Below the pieces are notes generated by a model that searched no databases, was not told the DNA's origin, and worked only from the letters and a program-made list of their open reading frames with translations. 64,000 nt of DNA. It comes from Vibrio coralliirubri (GTDB taxonomy: Bacteria > Pseudomonadota > Gammaproteobacteria > Enterobacterales > Vibrionaceae). A program made the translations under genes and the position numbers. Of the stretch, positions 63,591 through 64,000 are shown in pieces (position 1 is the stretch's first letter; each line of letters starts with the position of its first letter). The DNA is taken from NCBI RefSeq assembly GCF_024347375.1, contig NZ_AP025470.1:3596001-3660000 (forward strand), written 5' to 3'.

Positions 63591-64000
63591 TTATTTTTCA
63601 GCAACGTCACCATCGACGACTTCTAACGCAGGCGCTTTATGACGGCTGTATTCATCATAGTTAACCACTCGGCTGCGGCCCATATCTTTCGCCATGTACA
63701 AAGCATTATCGGCCATCTTAACCAGAGACTCGGTATCAGAGGCTGGCTTAGGATATGTGGCCACACCAATTGAAACTCCAAGCTGCCCTAGCGATAGGCC
63801 TTTGTGCTCAAGGTGCATTGAACGCACCGCATCACACAAGGTTTGACCAAACTCCGTCGCTTCTTGCATTGAATAATGTGGAAGCAGTACCGCTAACTCC
63901 TCACCACCGAGTCGGCAAGCAATCTCGTCTTCGCTGACACTCTGTTTGAGTAGCGCACTGATCTCTTTCAATACGAAGTCACCCGCATCATGACCAAAGT
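63591..64000 (-). CDS. Diguanylate cyclase (GGDEF domain), C-terminal part
   Basis: The frame runs off the window edge, so only the last ~136 residues are seen. They begin FGHDAGDFVLKEIS and contain the active-site motif in CRLGGEELAVLLPHYS (GGEEL form, catalytically competent), QLGVSIGVATYP and ADNALYMAKDMGRSRVV. It makes the second messenger c-di-GMP. The sensor domain must lie beyond 64000. No RxxD inhibitory site is obvious in the visible part. Confidence 0.92.
   Translation of the reverse strand, partial: FGHDAGDFVLKEISALLKQSVSEDEIACRLGGEELAVLLPHYSMQEATEFGQTLCDAVRSMHLEHKGLSLGQLGVSIGVATYPKPASDTESLVKMADNALYMAKDMGRSRVVNYDEYSRHKAPALEVVDGDVAEK

Overview
This window reads as chromosome I of a marine Vibrio. 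The grounds are: an rRNA operon whose 16S-23S spacer carries tRNA-Glu, -Lys, -Ala and -Val; an intact ilvGMEDA operon with a leader-peptide attenuator; vexRAB-type RND efflux genes beside ubiK, ilvC and ilvY; and the block yrdA-aroE-hemF-tsaC, purEK, smg-dprA-LysM, def-fmt-rsmB-trkA-trkH, then dsbA and comM, which from memory matches the low-numbered loci of V. cholerae chromosome I. The species cannot be fixed from this sequence alone.

Layout. 0-4.8 kb: a lipoprotein of unknown function, a small acidic protein, a stand-alone NqrB paralogue and a SPOR-domain protein. 4.9-10.4 kb: a complete peptide-type ABC importer (fused double ATPase, binding protein, two permeases), all on the minus strand. 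10.4-13.4 kb: about 0.8 kb without genes, an intact IS3-family insertion sequence, then a tandem tRNA cluster (Arg, His, Pro, His, Pro). The IS sits in the terminator of a decayed extra tRNA-Pro copy. 13.5-21.6 kb: cytochrome c5, Rep helicase, vexR-vexA-vexB and ubiK. 21.7-24.4 kb: divergent ilvC and ilvY. 24.4-30.6 kb: the rRNA operon on the minus strand, followed by tRNA-Ser. 30.6-54.3 kb: housekeeping genes for cofactors (hemF, aroE), purines (purEK), translation (tsaC, def, fmt, rsmB), DNA uptake (dprA, comM), potassium uptake (trkA, trkH), copper-oxidase assembly (ccoG) and periplasmic disulfide formation (dsbA). 54.4-61.2 kb: the ilv operon. 61.2-63.5 kb: a punR-punC-like regulator and transporter pair. 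The window ends inside a diguanylate cyclase gene.

How the genes work together. ilvC/ilvY and ilvGMEDA supply nearly all of isoleucine and valine synthesis. purE and purK carry a near-perfect PurR site. vexR has a perfect 22-bp palindrome on its -10 box. The trhA gene has a perfect 24-bp palindrome on its promoter that resembles a FabR site.

Most of the window is ordinary core genome, and no large undescribed system is visible. The most interesting unexplained structure is at 47493-47813: a 15-codon ORF, a basic 55-codon ORF and a terminator, overlaid by four alternately pairing CCTGA/TCAGG segments. This looks like a translational attenuator controlling a small protein. Other items worth a second look are the orphan nqrB, the perfect palindromes upstream of the SPOR-domain gene and trhA, and the tRNA-array/IS junction.
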